A stretch of 24,814 nt of DNA from Candidatus Hydrogenedentes bacterium UBA2224 (lineage in GTDB: Bacteria > Hydrogenedentota > Hydrogenedentia > Hydrogenedentales > SLHB01), in contig DDYW01000209.1 of the NCBI GenBank assembly GCA_002348185.1, forward strand, positions 1 to 24,814, given 5' to 3'. This document shows positions 1 through 7,391 of the stretch, one piece after another. How positions within the stretch are numbered: the stretch's first letter is position 1; each line of letters opens with the position of its first letter. Position numbers and translations under genes: made by a program. The notes below the pieces were generated by a model, which saw only the letters and a program-made list of their open reading frames with translations, was not told the DNA's origin and made no database searches.

Positions 1-64
1 TACAGACGCTATCTTACGCGGCCGGCTCTATTTTGTGTCTTATTTCATGGTTTTGCGGAGATCT

Positions 65-80
65 CCACAACATATTGTGG
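65..80. repeat. Short palindrome upstream of the dcw operon
   Basis: CCACAA-CATA-TTGTGG is a perfect 6-bp inverted repeat with a 4-nt spacer. It lies about 60 bp upstream of the predicted mraZ promoter. It could be an operator or the end of an upstream transcript. It has no T-run, so it is not a classical terminator. Bases 1-124 contain no gene that I can support. Confidence 0.35.
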
Positions 81-104
81 TCAGGTGCGGGATTCTCGCC
101 ATAA

Positions 105-123
105 CCCCTTGCGTTGCAAGGGG
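105..123. repeat. GC-rich hairpin just before the MraZ boxes
   Basis: CCCCTTGC-GTT-GCAAGGGG is a perfect 8-bp inverted repeat with a 3-nt loop. It ends two bases before the first MraZ-type box. There is no T-tract on either side (AAAAG follows on the + strand), so Rho-independent termination of an upstream gene is not well supported. An operator for another regulator or an insulating hairpin is equally possible. Confidence 0.4.
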
Positions 124-124
124 A

Positions 125-164
125 AAAGTGGTTGAAAGGGGTTGACAGTGGAGGAAATTGGTGG
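125..164 (+). promoter_or_regulatory. MraZ operator: four direct repeats with 10-bp spacing
   Basis: Four heptamers follow each other at exactly 10-bp spacing: AAAGTGG (125-131), AAAGGGG (135-141), ACAGTGG (145-151) and AAATTGG (155-161), separated by TTG, TTG and AGG, with TGG after the last. This matches the known MraZ-binding arrangement of GTGG/TGGG-type repeats spaced one helical turn apart. The repeats run across the -35 box and spacer of the predicted promoter, immediately before mraZ itself. Repression of the operon by its first product is the natural inference. Confidence 0.8.
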
Positions 165-170
165 TAGATT
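142..170 (+). promoter_or_regulatory. Predicted sigma-70-type promoter of the dcw operon
   Basis: A perfect -35 hexamer TTGACA (142-147) is followed after 17 bp by TAGATT (165-170), 4/6 to the -10 consensus. Transcription would begin near 177, giving a leader of about 48 nt to the mraZ ATG at 225. The -35 element spans the second and third MraZ boxes, so MraZ binding would compete with RNA polymerase. Confidence 0.65.
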
Positions 171-224
171 CTGGGTGCTGGTGGAAGGATGTGGCGGAAG
201 GTCTCTCACTCGGGGAACGCGGTC

Positions 225-764
225 ATGTATTTTGGGGAGTACGCAGTTAAGGTGGACGACAAGGGCCGCCTGACTGTACCCAGCCGTCTCCGTCAGGTCA
301 TGGAAGTGGAGGGCGACGCCGTCTGGTACCTGACGCGGGGGTTTGACGGCTGCATTTCGGTCTACCCACGGGATGAATGGCGGCGGATCCGTGCCCAGGT
401 GAGCCGGTACTCTTCGATGAATGCCAAAGCGCTGGATTTCCGGCGTCTTTTCTTCAGCAGCATGGGGGAGGCGAAGATCGACGGTCAGGGGCGCATGGCG
501 ATTCCTCCCCATTTGCGCGACCTGGGGGGCATCGGCACCGACGAGGACGCCATCCTGATTGGCGTCGACGATCACCTCGAAATCTGGAACCGGGAACGCT
601 GGCGCGGGTTCCAGAGCGGCCACGAGGCGGCGTACAAGGAGATGGCGACCCTGATTTCCATGGGTGAAGAAATGCAGGGCGTTGGGCAGGCGGCGATGAT
701 GCCTCCGTATGCCGGAGGCCGGGAAGCCAACACGGAGAAAGGTGGGAAGACGGATGCGTATTGA
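225..764 (+). CDS. mraZ: MraZ, transcriptional regulator of the dcw cluster
   Basis: This 179-residue protein has two SpoVT/AbrB-like DNA-binding modules, each with the MraZ signature: DDKGRLTVPSRLR at about 11-23 and DGQGRMAIPPHLR at about 86-98. MraZ forms ring-shaped oligomers that bind repeated operators upstream of their own operon. The matching boxes lie directly upstream here. I chose ATG 225 because MYFGEYAV aligns with the usual MraZ N-terminus and GGGGAA lies ahead of it. An in-frame ATG at 189 would add 12 residues but would leave a leader of only about 12 nt. MraZ is usually about 140-155 residues, so this one has a C-terminal tail of roughly 30 residues (Met/Gly-rich, then polar) with no recognised function. 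The gene overlaps the next one by 11 bp, suggesting translational coupling. Confidence 0.95.
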   Translation: MYFGEYAVKVDDKGRLTVPSRLRQVMEVEGDAVWYLTRGFDGCISVYPRDEWRRIRAQVSRYSSMNAKALDFRRLFFSSMGEAKIDGQGRMAIPPHLRDLGGIGTDEDAILIGVDDHLEIWNRERWRGFQSGHEAAYKEMATLISMGEEMQGVGQAAMMPPYAGGREANTEKGGKTDAY

Positions 765-1098
765 GCGCGCGGATCTGGGCCCGGTGACGGTGTTACGACT
801 TGCCGGCGATCTTGACGAACGCGGCGTGGACGCGTTGCGGACGGCGATGTATGAATGCCTGACGCAGGGGCGGTTCAAGGTGGTGCTGGGGTTGCGTGAC
901 GTGGGATTCATCAGTTATCTGGGCGTCGGGGTGATGGTGGAACGCTTGCGCAAGCTCCGGGACCTCGGCGGCGATGTCAAACTGGTCAATATCAACCTCT
1001 ACACGGAACGCCTTTTCCGGATGGCCGGCGTGACGTCGCTGTTTGAGACGTATGACAGCGAATCCCAGGCGATCGGGGTGTTCCAGGAAGCGGCCTAA
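754..1098 (+). CDS. STAS-domain protein (anti-sigma factor antagonist-like) inside the dcw operon
   Basis: This 114-residue single-domain protein has the SpoIIAA/RsbV-type STAS pattern: VTVLRLAGDLDERGVDAL at the N-terminus, FKVVLGLRDVGFISYLGVGVM in the middle, LGGDVKLVNI and LFRMAGVTSLFE after it. Family members bind anti-sigma kinases or serve as scaffold subunits, and are controlled by phosphorylation of a Ser in the D/S-S-x-G loop. Here the loop reads F52-I-S-Y-L-G57, with Tyr55 at the usual phospho-Ser position. It may therefore be locked in one state or regulated differently. I chose ATG 754 because the fold starts there and GGTGGGAAG precedes it. An upstream in-frame ATG at 709 would add 15 basic residues inside mraZ. 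Lying between mraZ and rsmH ties its expression to division genes. Its partner is not visible in the window. Confidence 0.85.
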   Translation: MRIERADLGPVTVLRLAGDLDERGVDALRTAMYECLTQGRFKVVLGLRDVGFISYLGVGVMVERLRKLRDLGGDVKLVNINLYTERLFRMAGVTSLFETYDSESQAIGVFQEAA

Positions 1099-1099
1099 C

Positions 1100-2017
1100 T
1101 TGCACGAACCCGTTCTTGCGGGCCCGGCGGTGGCCTGGCTGGATGTACGGGCCGAGGGTTGTTATGTGGATTGCACCGCCGGCGCGGGCGGGCATGCGGA
1201 ACGAATCGCCGCCGGGCTTCGCGGCGGCCGGTTGCTCGCGATTGACCGGGATCCCGTGGCGGTGGCTGCCGCGCGCAAGCGTCTCGAGCCTTACAGGCAG
1301 GTGGAAGTCATCCACGGCAATTACGCGGACCTGTCCGCGATGATTCGTGACCGCGGCATGGACCAGGTGGACGGGATATTGATCGATGCAGGGGTCTCCA
1401 GCATGCAGATAGACACGGCCGAACGCGGGTTCTCGTTCCAGGAGGCGGGGCCCCTGGACATGCGGATGGACACCACGTCCGAATACACCGCGGCGGCCTT
1501 GTTCGCTTCGGAGACCCGGGAGGCCCTGGCGAGACTGCTGCGCGACTACGGCGACGTGAAGTTTCCCGGGCGCATCGCCCGGACCATCGCGGACCGGCGC
1601 GCGGCGGGGCACTTGAACAACACGCGGGACCTCGCGGAGAGCGTTCGCGAGGCCGTACCCCGCAAGGCCATGGCGGACGACGAAGTGCGCCGCGTATTTC
1701 AGGCTGTCCGGATCGCCGTGAACGACGAGTTGGGGGCGCTGGAACGGGGTATCGGCGCCGCCCTGGAGGCGCTTCGAGAAGGCGGCCGGCTCGTGGTGAT
1801 TTCGTTTCATTCGGGAGAGGACCGCATTGTGAAACGGCTCTTTCAGGAACAGTCGCGCCCGCGCCGGGTATTGCACGCCGATGGGCGCGTCAAGGAGATC
1901 CATCCGCCGGCGCTTCGTCTGTTGACGAAGAAGCCCGTCGTGCCGGATGAGGCAGAGGTGCGGGCCAATCCCCGCGCCCACAGCGCCCGCCTGCGGGCGG
2001 CGGAACGTCTGGGGTAG
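1100..2017 (+). CDS. rsmH: 16S rRNA (cytosine(1402)-N(4))-methyltransferase RsmH (MraW)
   Basis: This 305-residue SAM-dependent methyltransferase modifies the N4 position of C1402 in the ribosomal P site. Family motifs are VDCTAGAGGHAERI (about 23-36, SAM binding), DGILIDAGVSSMQIDTAERGFSF (about 91-113), GPLDMRMD (about 117-124), AVRIAVNDELGALE and VVISFHSGEDRIVK. The start is taken as TTG 1100, which gives M-HEPVL, the family N-terminus, with AGGAAG nine bases upstream inside the end of the STAS gene. An in-frame ATG at 1043 would add 19 unrelated basic residues. The start lies one base after the STAS stop codon. rsmH directly after mraZ is the classical order, and the STAS gene interrupts that pair here. 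Confidence 0.95.
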   Translation: MHEPVLAGPAVAWLDVRAEGCYVDCTAGAGGHAERIAAGLRGGRLLAIDRDPVAVAAARKRLEPYRQVEVIHGNYADLSAMIRDRGMDQVDGILIDAGVSSMQIDTAERGFSFQEAGPLDMRMDTTSEYTAAALFASETREALARLLRDYGDVKFPGRIARTIADRRAAGHLNNTRDLAESVREAVPRKAMADDEVRRVFQAVRIAVNDELGALERGIGAALEALREGGRLVVISFHSGEDRIVKRLFQEQSRPRRVLHADGRVKEIHPPALRLLTKKPVVPDEAEVRANPRAHSARLRAAERLG

Positions 2018-2023
2018 ACAAGC

Positions 2024-2413
2024 ATGGCAAGCAAGCGGCGTCATTACCGGCCGGCGAACATCTTCCGGGGATTCGTCAAGGCCTTTCCGATCATCCTCAT
2101 TCCCGCGGCGGCCCTGTTGTGCGAGGCCTGGCTGCATCTGGGCATTCTCACTTTTGATTATGAGGGCCGGGCGCTCTCGATGGAGCTCGACCGGACCCAC
2201 GCCCACATCGAAGAACTGCGCGCCCGCATCGCCGAGCTGGAGCGCATGGAGCGCATCGATGCCGAAGCCCTGGAGCTCGGTCTGGTCATGCCCGAGCCGG
2301 ATCAGGTGATCACCGTGAACGATTGGCCGGCGGAGCGCGCGTGGGATGCCAGCCAGGGTTTCGACGTGGCCAACGGGCGGGTCGGGCGGAGCGAGGACCG
2401 CCTGGTGGACTGA
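2024..2413 (+). CDS. ftsL: FtsL-like division protein
   Basis: This 129-residue bitopic protein has a short basic cytoplasmic N-terminus (MASKRRHYR), one hydrophobic segment at about 19-40 (AFPIILIPAAALLCEAWLHLG) and then a strongly heptad-like helix at about 45-85, rich in Glu, Arg and Leu. This is the FtsL plan: one membrane helix followed by an extracytoplasmic coiled coil that pairs with FtsB/DivIC and activates FtsWI. FtsL sequences diverge strongly, so the call rests on topology and on position between rsmH and ftsI. The C-terminal 40 residues after the coiled coil are acidic and polar with no recognised motif. Spacing to rsmH is 6 bp. Confidence 0.75.
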   Translation: MASKRRHYRPANIFRGFVKAFPIILIPAAALLCEAWLHLGILTFDYEGRALSMELDRTHAHIEELRARIAELERMERIDAEALELGLVMPEPDQVITVNDWPAERAWDASQGFDVANGRVGRSEDRLVD

Positions 2414-2437
2414 TGCCGCCCACGGGCCGAGGACACG

Positions 2438-4603
2438 ATGAGCAGGCACGCTGACAAGAGCCCGGATTCCGGCGCGGAGGCCTTCGTCGACCGCACGCAC
2501 CGGATCCGCATGCGCCTGGTATTCTGGGCGCTGCTGGTGGTCTTCGGCGTTATCGCCGGGCGTCTCATTCTGCTGCAGGGATTTCCGGACGACATCTACA
2601 CGCGCGAAGAGGGTTTCCATGAGGGCACGCTGGAACTCAATCTTCCGCGCGGCGACATTTACGACCGGAACGGACGCCTGCTGGCCACGGATCGCCGGGC
2701 CCGGTCGCTGTATGCCGATCCGTCGAGGATTCAGAATCCCCGGGCGCTCGCGGTGACGCTGTCGGAAATACTCGGCGAGCCCGAGAGCGAGGTGCATGCG
2801 CGGTTGACCCGCTGCGATCCCGGGGGCAGGCTCCGGAAGTCGGTTCCCGTGAGACGGTGGTTGAGCGCGGAGCTGGTGAGCCGCCTGGAGGGCCTCGTGG
2901 ATGCGTCGGCCCCCGGCCTCTGCTTCAAGTACGAGCCGGTCCGGTTCTATCCGGAGGGTACCCTGGCGGCGCATGTGATTGGCTTTGTGAACCGGGAACG
3001 GGTCGGTTCCGGCGGCGTCGAAATGCTGTACGACCATGAGCTGGGGGTGCGCCCCGGAAAGGTCGTGGCGCGCATGGACTCGGGCCGCCGTCCGCTCCAG
3101 TCGCGCACGCTGGAGTACGTGGCGCCCCAGGGCGGCGCGGACATGACGCTGACTATCGACACCGCGATACAGCACACGCTGGAGCAGGAACTGGCGGCGG
3201 TCCTGGAACGGAGCCAGGCCGGGAAAGGCATGGGGATTGTCATGGATCCCCACACGGGCGCCATCCTGGCGCTGGCCTGTCTGCCCACGTACAACCCCAA
3301 CGAGTTCACCGAATTCTCGGATGAAGAACGGAAGAACGCGGCGGTCACGGACGTGTTTGAACCCGGCTCATCGTTCAAAATTGTGACGGCTTCCGCGGCG
3401 ATCGAGCTGGGTCTGGTGACCCCCAGCACGCTGATTGACTGTGAGGGGGGCGCCTTCAATCCCTACGGTCACCGCATTCGCGATTACCACAAGCTCGGGG
3501 TCGAACCGTTTCACACCTGCTTTGCCGAATCGAGCAACATCGCCATGATCAAGGTGGCAGCCATGCTCGGACAAGAACGTCTGGAACACTGGATCCGCCG
3601 GTTCGGGTTCGGCCGGACGACCAGTCGTGATTTTGGCAGTGCGGAAAGCGCGGGCATTTTCCGCGGGCGGGAATCGTGGTCGCGGCTTTCGATGGGTTCG
3701 CTTCCTATGGGGCAGGAGATCTCGGTCACCTTGCCGCAGATGGCCCGGGCGTTTGCCGTCATCGCCAACGGCGGGTATCTGGTAGAGCCCCATCTCGTGG
3801 CGCGCCTGACCAATCCCGACGGGACCGTTCTGCGCGAGCACAGGGCGGACCCGGGCGAACGCGTCCTTTCGGCGCGCACGGCCGAGATCATGAAGAACCT
3901 GTGCCACGAGGTGGTCCTGCACGGCACGGGCGACAAGGCCAGCATCCCGGAATACCGCGTGGGCGGGAAGACGGGGACGGCTCAGGTGGCGCGGACGGAC
4001 GGGCGCGGGTACGCGCCGGGCAAATACAACACGGTCTTTGCGGGCTTCGCCCCGATCGCGCATCCCCGGGTTGTGACGGTGATTGTGGTCCGGGAGCCCG
4101 CCATCCGGGAACATTGGGGCGGGTATGTCTGCGGGCCCGTGTTTCGGGAAGTCGTGCGCGACACCCTGATCCGGATGAATGTTCCGCAGGATCCGGTGAG
4201 GGAAGGCGTCGAGCTGCTGGCGGGCCAGGATGCCGATCCGGATACCGATCCGGATACGGTCATGGAAGAGGACGCGCTGGACGCGCTGGCGATCATCGAG
4301 CCCGACATGGAAAGCGTTCTGGCCGACCTCGACGGTCTGGAACTTATGGCGCTCCCCGTGGATCCTCTAGGTGAAGGGCCCGCGCTGCCGGATTTCCGGG
4401 GCATGACCAAGCGCCAGGCCCGCGAGCGGCTCGCGGAACTGGGTCTGGCGTGGGACATTCAGGGCAGCGGCTGGGTCGCCGAGCAGGACCCGCCCCCCGG
4501 AACGCCTCTGGCCGAGGTGACCCTCTGTCGCCTCCGGTTTTCCAACGAACGCAAGAAGGCGGAAGATGAAACTTCGGGACCTGTCGAAATGGCTAAACAC
4601 TGA
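2438..4603 (+). CDS. ftsI: Peptidoglycan D,D-transpeptidase FtsI/PBP3 with C-terminal PASTA domain
   Basis: This 721-residue class B penicillin-binding protein crosslinks septal peptidoglycan. A membrane anchor lies at about 27-47, followed by the pedestal (LPRGDIYDRNGRLLA at about 69-83). The transpeptidase domain has all active-site motifs: S311-S-F-K314 (nucleophile S311), S365-S-N367 and K511-T-G513. An acidic linker (about 598-645) contains tandem DPDT units encoded by repeated GATCCGGATAC-type DNA. A single PASTA domain follows at about 648-702 (LPDFRGMTKRQARERLAELGL). PASTA modules bind peptidoglycan or muropeptides and are typical of Gram-positive and some deep-branching PBPs, but absent from E. 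coli FtsI. It starts 24 bp after ftsL with GAGG upstream, and its 3' end overlaps murE by 38 bp. Confidence 0.95.
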   Translation: MSRHADKSPDSGAEAFVDRTHRIRMRLVFWALLVVFGVIAGRLILLQGFPDDIYTREEGFHEGTLELNLPRGDIYDRNGRLLATDRRARSLYADPSRIQNPRALAVTLSEILGEPESEVHARLTRCDPGGRLRKSVPVRRWLSAELVSRLEGLVDASAPGLCFKYEPVRFYPEGTLAAHVIGFVNRERVGSGGVEMLYDHELGVRPGKVVARMDSGRRPLQSRTLEYVAPQGGADMTLTIDTAIQHTLEQELAAVLERSQAGKGMGIVMDPHTGAILALACLPTYNPNEFTEFSDEERKNAAVTDVFEPGSSFKIVTASAAIELGLVTPSTLIDCEGGAFNPYGHRIRDYHKLGVEPFHTCFAESSNIAMIKVAAMLGQERLEHWIRRFGFGRTTSRDFGSAESAGIFRGRESWSRLSMGSLPMGQEISVTLPQMARAFAVIANGGYLVEPHLVARLTNPDGTVLREHRADPGERVLSARTAEIMKNLCHEVVLHGTGDKASIPEYRVGGKTGTAQVARTDGRGYAPGKYNTVFAGFAPIAHPRVVTVIVVREPAIREHWGGYVCGPVFREVVRDTLIRMNVPQDPVREGVELLAGQDADPDTDPDTVMEEDALDALAIIEPDMESVLADLDGLELMALPVDPLGEGPALPDFRGMTKRQARERLAELGLAWDIQGSGWVAEQDPPPGTPLAEVTLCRLRFSNERKKAEDETSGPVEMAKH

Positions 4604-6029
4604 CCGGGCGCTCGATACGGATGTCGAGATTGTGTCGGCGGTGGAGAATTCGCGCCGGGTGGCGCCCGGCGCGGTTTTCGTCGCAATCCAGGGGGAGAAC
4701 AGCGACGGGCACGACCACGCCGGCGACGCGGTGAGCCGCGGCGCAGTGGCGATCATCGGGGGCCGGGAGGGCCTCGAGGAATTTGCGGGGCTTCCGTACT
4801 TTTACGTGCCGAACCCGCGCCGGACCCTCGGTGTGCTGGCCCATCGGCTCGCGGGCGACCCCTCCACGCATATGACCGTCATCGGAATCACCGGGACCAA
4901 CGGCAAATCCAGCACGGCGCTGTTGACGCAGCATGTCCTGAAGACGTGCGGATGCCCGGCGGCGTGTTTCGGAACGCTGGGCTACGTCATTGCCGGCACC
5001 ACGCTGCAGGCGAAACACACCACCCCGTTTGGCGACGAGCTTGCCGAGATGTTCCGCCGGGCGCGTGAAGCGCGTCAGAGCCATGTGGTGATGGAGGTCA
5101 GTTCGCACGCGCTGGCGCAGGACCGCGTGGCCGGCATCGATTTCGACGTGGCCGCGTTCACCAACCTCACTCAGGACCATCTGGATTATCACAAGGACAT
5201 GGAGGCGTACGGAACGGCCAAGCGGCTGCTGTTCGAGCGGCTGGAGGGCCCGGGGCGGTTTTCCGTGGTCAACAAGGAAGACCCCGCTTCGGAGACCTTC
5301 ATCCGCGCATCGCGGGTAGCGTGTTTCACGTACGGCAAGGGCGCCGATGTGAGGGCCGTCGGTGTGCGCTCCGGTGGTCCGGGCACCCTGTTCCGCGTGG
5401 AATCCCCCTGGGGCGAAGCGGAAATTGCGAGCACCCTGGTGGGAAAACACAACGTGTTGAACGTCTTGTGCGCCATCGCCATCTGCGGCGGGCTCGAACT
5501 GCCGCTTTCGGCCGTGGCGGCCGGTCTGGCCTGCGCCCCGGTTATCCCGGGCCGTTTTGAACGCGTGGCGGCGGGGCAGGACTTCGAAGTCATTGTCGAC
5601 TATGCGCATACCGAAGACGGATTGCGAAATGTGCTGGAAGCCGCCCGGGCGCTCACCCGGGGCAAGCTGATCGTGGTGTTCGGGTGCGGCGGAGATCGCG
5701 ACCGGGGGAAACGCCCCAAGATGGGCGCCGCGGCGGGCGAACTGGCCGATTACGCCATCATCACCTCTGACAATCCCCGAACCGAGGATCCCGAGCAGAT
5801 CCTGCTGGATATCGAGGTCGGGATTCGGCGCATCGGGAAGACCCGTCCGGAAAACTACAGCCTGAACCTCGAGCGCGCGGAGGCCATTCGCCAGGGTATC
5901 GCGATGGCGCGACCCGGGGACGTCGTGTTGATCGCGGGGAAGGGGCATGAGGATTACCAGATCCTGGGCACGGAACGCATTCATTTTGACGACCGTGAAG
6001 TCGCGCGCGCGGTACTCGAAGGGAGTTGA
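4566..6029 (+). CDS. murE: UDP-N-acetylmuramoyl-L-alanyl-D-glutamate--2,6-diaminopimelate ligase MurE
   Basis: This 487-residue cytoplasmic Mur ligase adds the third stem residue in an ATP-dependent reaction. Motifs are the ATP loop GITGTNGKSS (107-116), HTTPFGDEL (151-159), MEVSSHAL (176-183), the probable carbamylated Lys in AK219R, VDYAHTEDGLRNVL (344-357) and SDNPRTEDP (401-409). The DNPR sequence marks meso-diaminopimelate-adding enzymes, whereas L-Lys enzymes usually have a different residue at the Arg position. The peptidoglycan is therefore predicted to be of the mDAP type. The start ATG 4566 lies within the end of ftsI and is preceded by AAGGCGG, which suggests translational coupling. 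Confidence 0.96.
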   Translation: MKLRDLSKWLNTDRALDTDVEIVSAVENSRRVAPGAVFVAIQGENSDGHDHAGDAVSRGAVAIIGGREGLEEFAGLPYFYVPNPRRTLGVLAHRLAGDPSTHMTVIGITGTNGKSSTALLTQHVLKTCGCPAACFGTLGYVIAGTTLQAKHTTPFGDELAEMFRRAREARQSHVVMEVSSHALAQDRVAGIDFDVAAFTNLTQDHLDYHKDMEAYGTAKRLLFERLEGPGRFSVVNKEDPASETFIRASRVACFTYGKGADVRAVGVRSGGPGTLFRVESPWGEAEIASTLVGKHNVLNVLCAIAICGGLELPLSAVAAGLACAPVIPGRFERVAAGQDFEVIVDYAHTEDGLRNVLEAARALTRGKLIVVFGCGGDRDRGKRPKMGAAAGELADYAIITSDNPRTEDPEQILLDIEVGIRRIGKTRPENYSLNLERAEAIRQGIAMARPGDVVLIAGKGHEDYQILGTERIHFDDREVARAVLEGS

Positions 6030-6034
6030 GCCGC

Positions 6035-7378
6035 ATGGCCTGGAGCTACTCATTAGCCGAGCTGGCTTCGGCGATTGGCTGCGAAGTCGCCGCGGGGACG
6101 GCGACGTTTTCGTCGATCTCGACCGATACCCGCACGCTCCGGCCCGGGGACGTTTTTTTCGCGCTCACGGGGGCGAATTTTGATGCGAACGCGTTTGTTG
6201 GCGAGGCTTTCGCGAAGGGGGCCTGCGCGGTGGTGGCCTCGCGGGCGCCTGCATCGGGCCCGTGCCTGGTTGTGGACGACCCGCTGCGCGCGCTCCAGCG
6301 GTTTGCGCGCTGGCACCGCGACCATTTTTCGCTGCCCGTGCTTGCGATTACGGGTTCCTGCGGCAAGACCACCGCGAAAGACCTGATCGCGGGGCTGCTG
6401 GCCGCGCGGTATTCCGTCGTGAAGACGCAGGGAAACCTCAACAACGACATTGGCGTGCCGCTCTCCCTGATGCAGATTGACGCGGGCACCGGTTTCGCCG
6501 TCATCGAAATGGGCGCGAACCACCCGGGCGAGATCGCGGCCCTGTGCGACCTGGCGCGGCCCACGGAGGCGGCCATCACCATGATCGCGCCGGCCCATCT
6601 CGAAGGGTTTGGCAGCATCGAGAACGTGGCCGCGGCCAAGGCCGAGATTGTGCGCGGCCTGGGGCCGGCGGGCGTTTTCTACGTCAATACCGGCGATCCC
6701 CGGTGCGTGGCGATAGCCCAGTCTTTCGCGGGAGAACGCGTTCGATTTGGCGCGTCCAAAGATGGTACACTGCGGCGCCGGGAATTCCTGCCGTCGGGTG
6801 ATACCCTCCTGGAAATCGAGCCTGTGGGTTCAATCACGCTGCCCCTGCCGTGTCCCGCCCATGTGGTCAACGTACTGCTGGCCGTGGCGGCCGGGGTGCG
6901 TCATGGCGTGGAGGAATTTGAGGCGCCACTCCGCCAGACGCTGGCGGCGGCCGCGCGGTTCCGGACGCTGCGCATCGGCCCGTGGGACGTTCTGGACGAT
7001 GCCTACAACGCCAATCCGGCGAGCATGGCGGCCGCGCTGGAGGCCCTCGCGCTCCGGCCCGGTACGGGACGACGGGTGGCGGCGCTGGGCGACATGCTGG
7101 AACTGGGCGCGGCGTCGCGCGCGCTTCACCGCGAACTGGGCCGCACCGCCGCGGACTTCGGCGCGCAGCACGTGTTCGTTCGGGGCGATTTTGCGGACGA
7201 GGTCGTGGCCGGCGCGCTCGAGGGACAATGCCCAGATGCGCGCGCCATGGACGCCCACGCCGAGATCGCCGCGGCCATTCACGCGCTGGGGCCGGAAGGC
7301 GGGGTTCTGCTGGTGAAAGGCTCGCGCGGAATGCGCATGGAGCGCGTACTCGAGGCCCTCAAGGCGTTGTACGGATAG
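6035..7378 (+). CDS. murF: UDP-N-acetylmuramoyl-tripeptide--D-alanyl-D-alanine ligase MurF
   Basis: This 447-residue Mur ligase attaches D-Ala-D-Ala to UDP-MurNAc-tripeptide, giving the pentapeptide. Visible motifs are STDTRTLRPGDVFFAL (about 29-44), the ATP loop ITGSCGKTTAKD (105-116), GNLNNDIGVPL (about 133-143), EMGANHPGEI and DAYNANPASM in the C-terminal domain. I chose ATG 6035 because AAGGGAG ends nine bases before it. The in-frame TTG at 6026 has no usable spacing from that site. The coding region begins 5 bp after murE and is followed 13 bp later by mraY. Confidence 0.95.
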   Translation: MAWSYSLAELASAIGCEVAAGTATFSSISTDTRTLRPGDVFFALTGANFDANAFVGEAFAKGACAVVASRAPASGPCLVVDDPLRALQRFARWHRDHFSLPVLAITGSCGKTTAKDLIAGLLAARYSVVKTQGNLNNDIGVPLSLMQIDAGTGFAVIEMGANHPGEIAALCDLARPTEAAITMIAPAHLEGFGSIENVAAAKAEIVRGLGPAGVFYVNTGDPRCVAIAQSFAGERVRFGASKDGTLRRREFLPSGDTLLEIEPVGSITLPLPCPAHVVNVLLAVAAGVRHGVEEFEAPLRQTLAAAARFRTLRIGPWDVLDDAYNANPASMAAALEALALRPGTGRRVAALGDMLELGAASRALHRELGRTAADFGAQHVFVRGDFADEVVAGALEGQCPDARAMDAHAEIAAAIHALGPEGGVLLVKGSRGMRMERVLEALKALYG

Positions 7379-7391
7379 AAGAAGGAGCCGC

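Noticed and set aside
189..224. Upstream ATG for mraZ
   Set aside because: The family N-terminus aligns with ATG 225. The upstream start would be only about 12 nt from the predicted transcript start.
992..3253. Long open frame on the - strand (753 codons) across rsmH, ftsL and ftsI
   Set aside because: It lies opposite well-recognised genes. Its composition is typical of antisense frames in high-GC DNA and it shows no family motif.
6026..6034. TTG start for murF
   Set aside because: It directly abuts the ribosome-binding site. ATG 6035 has correct spacing and matches the family N-terminus.
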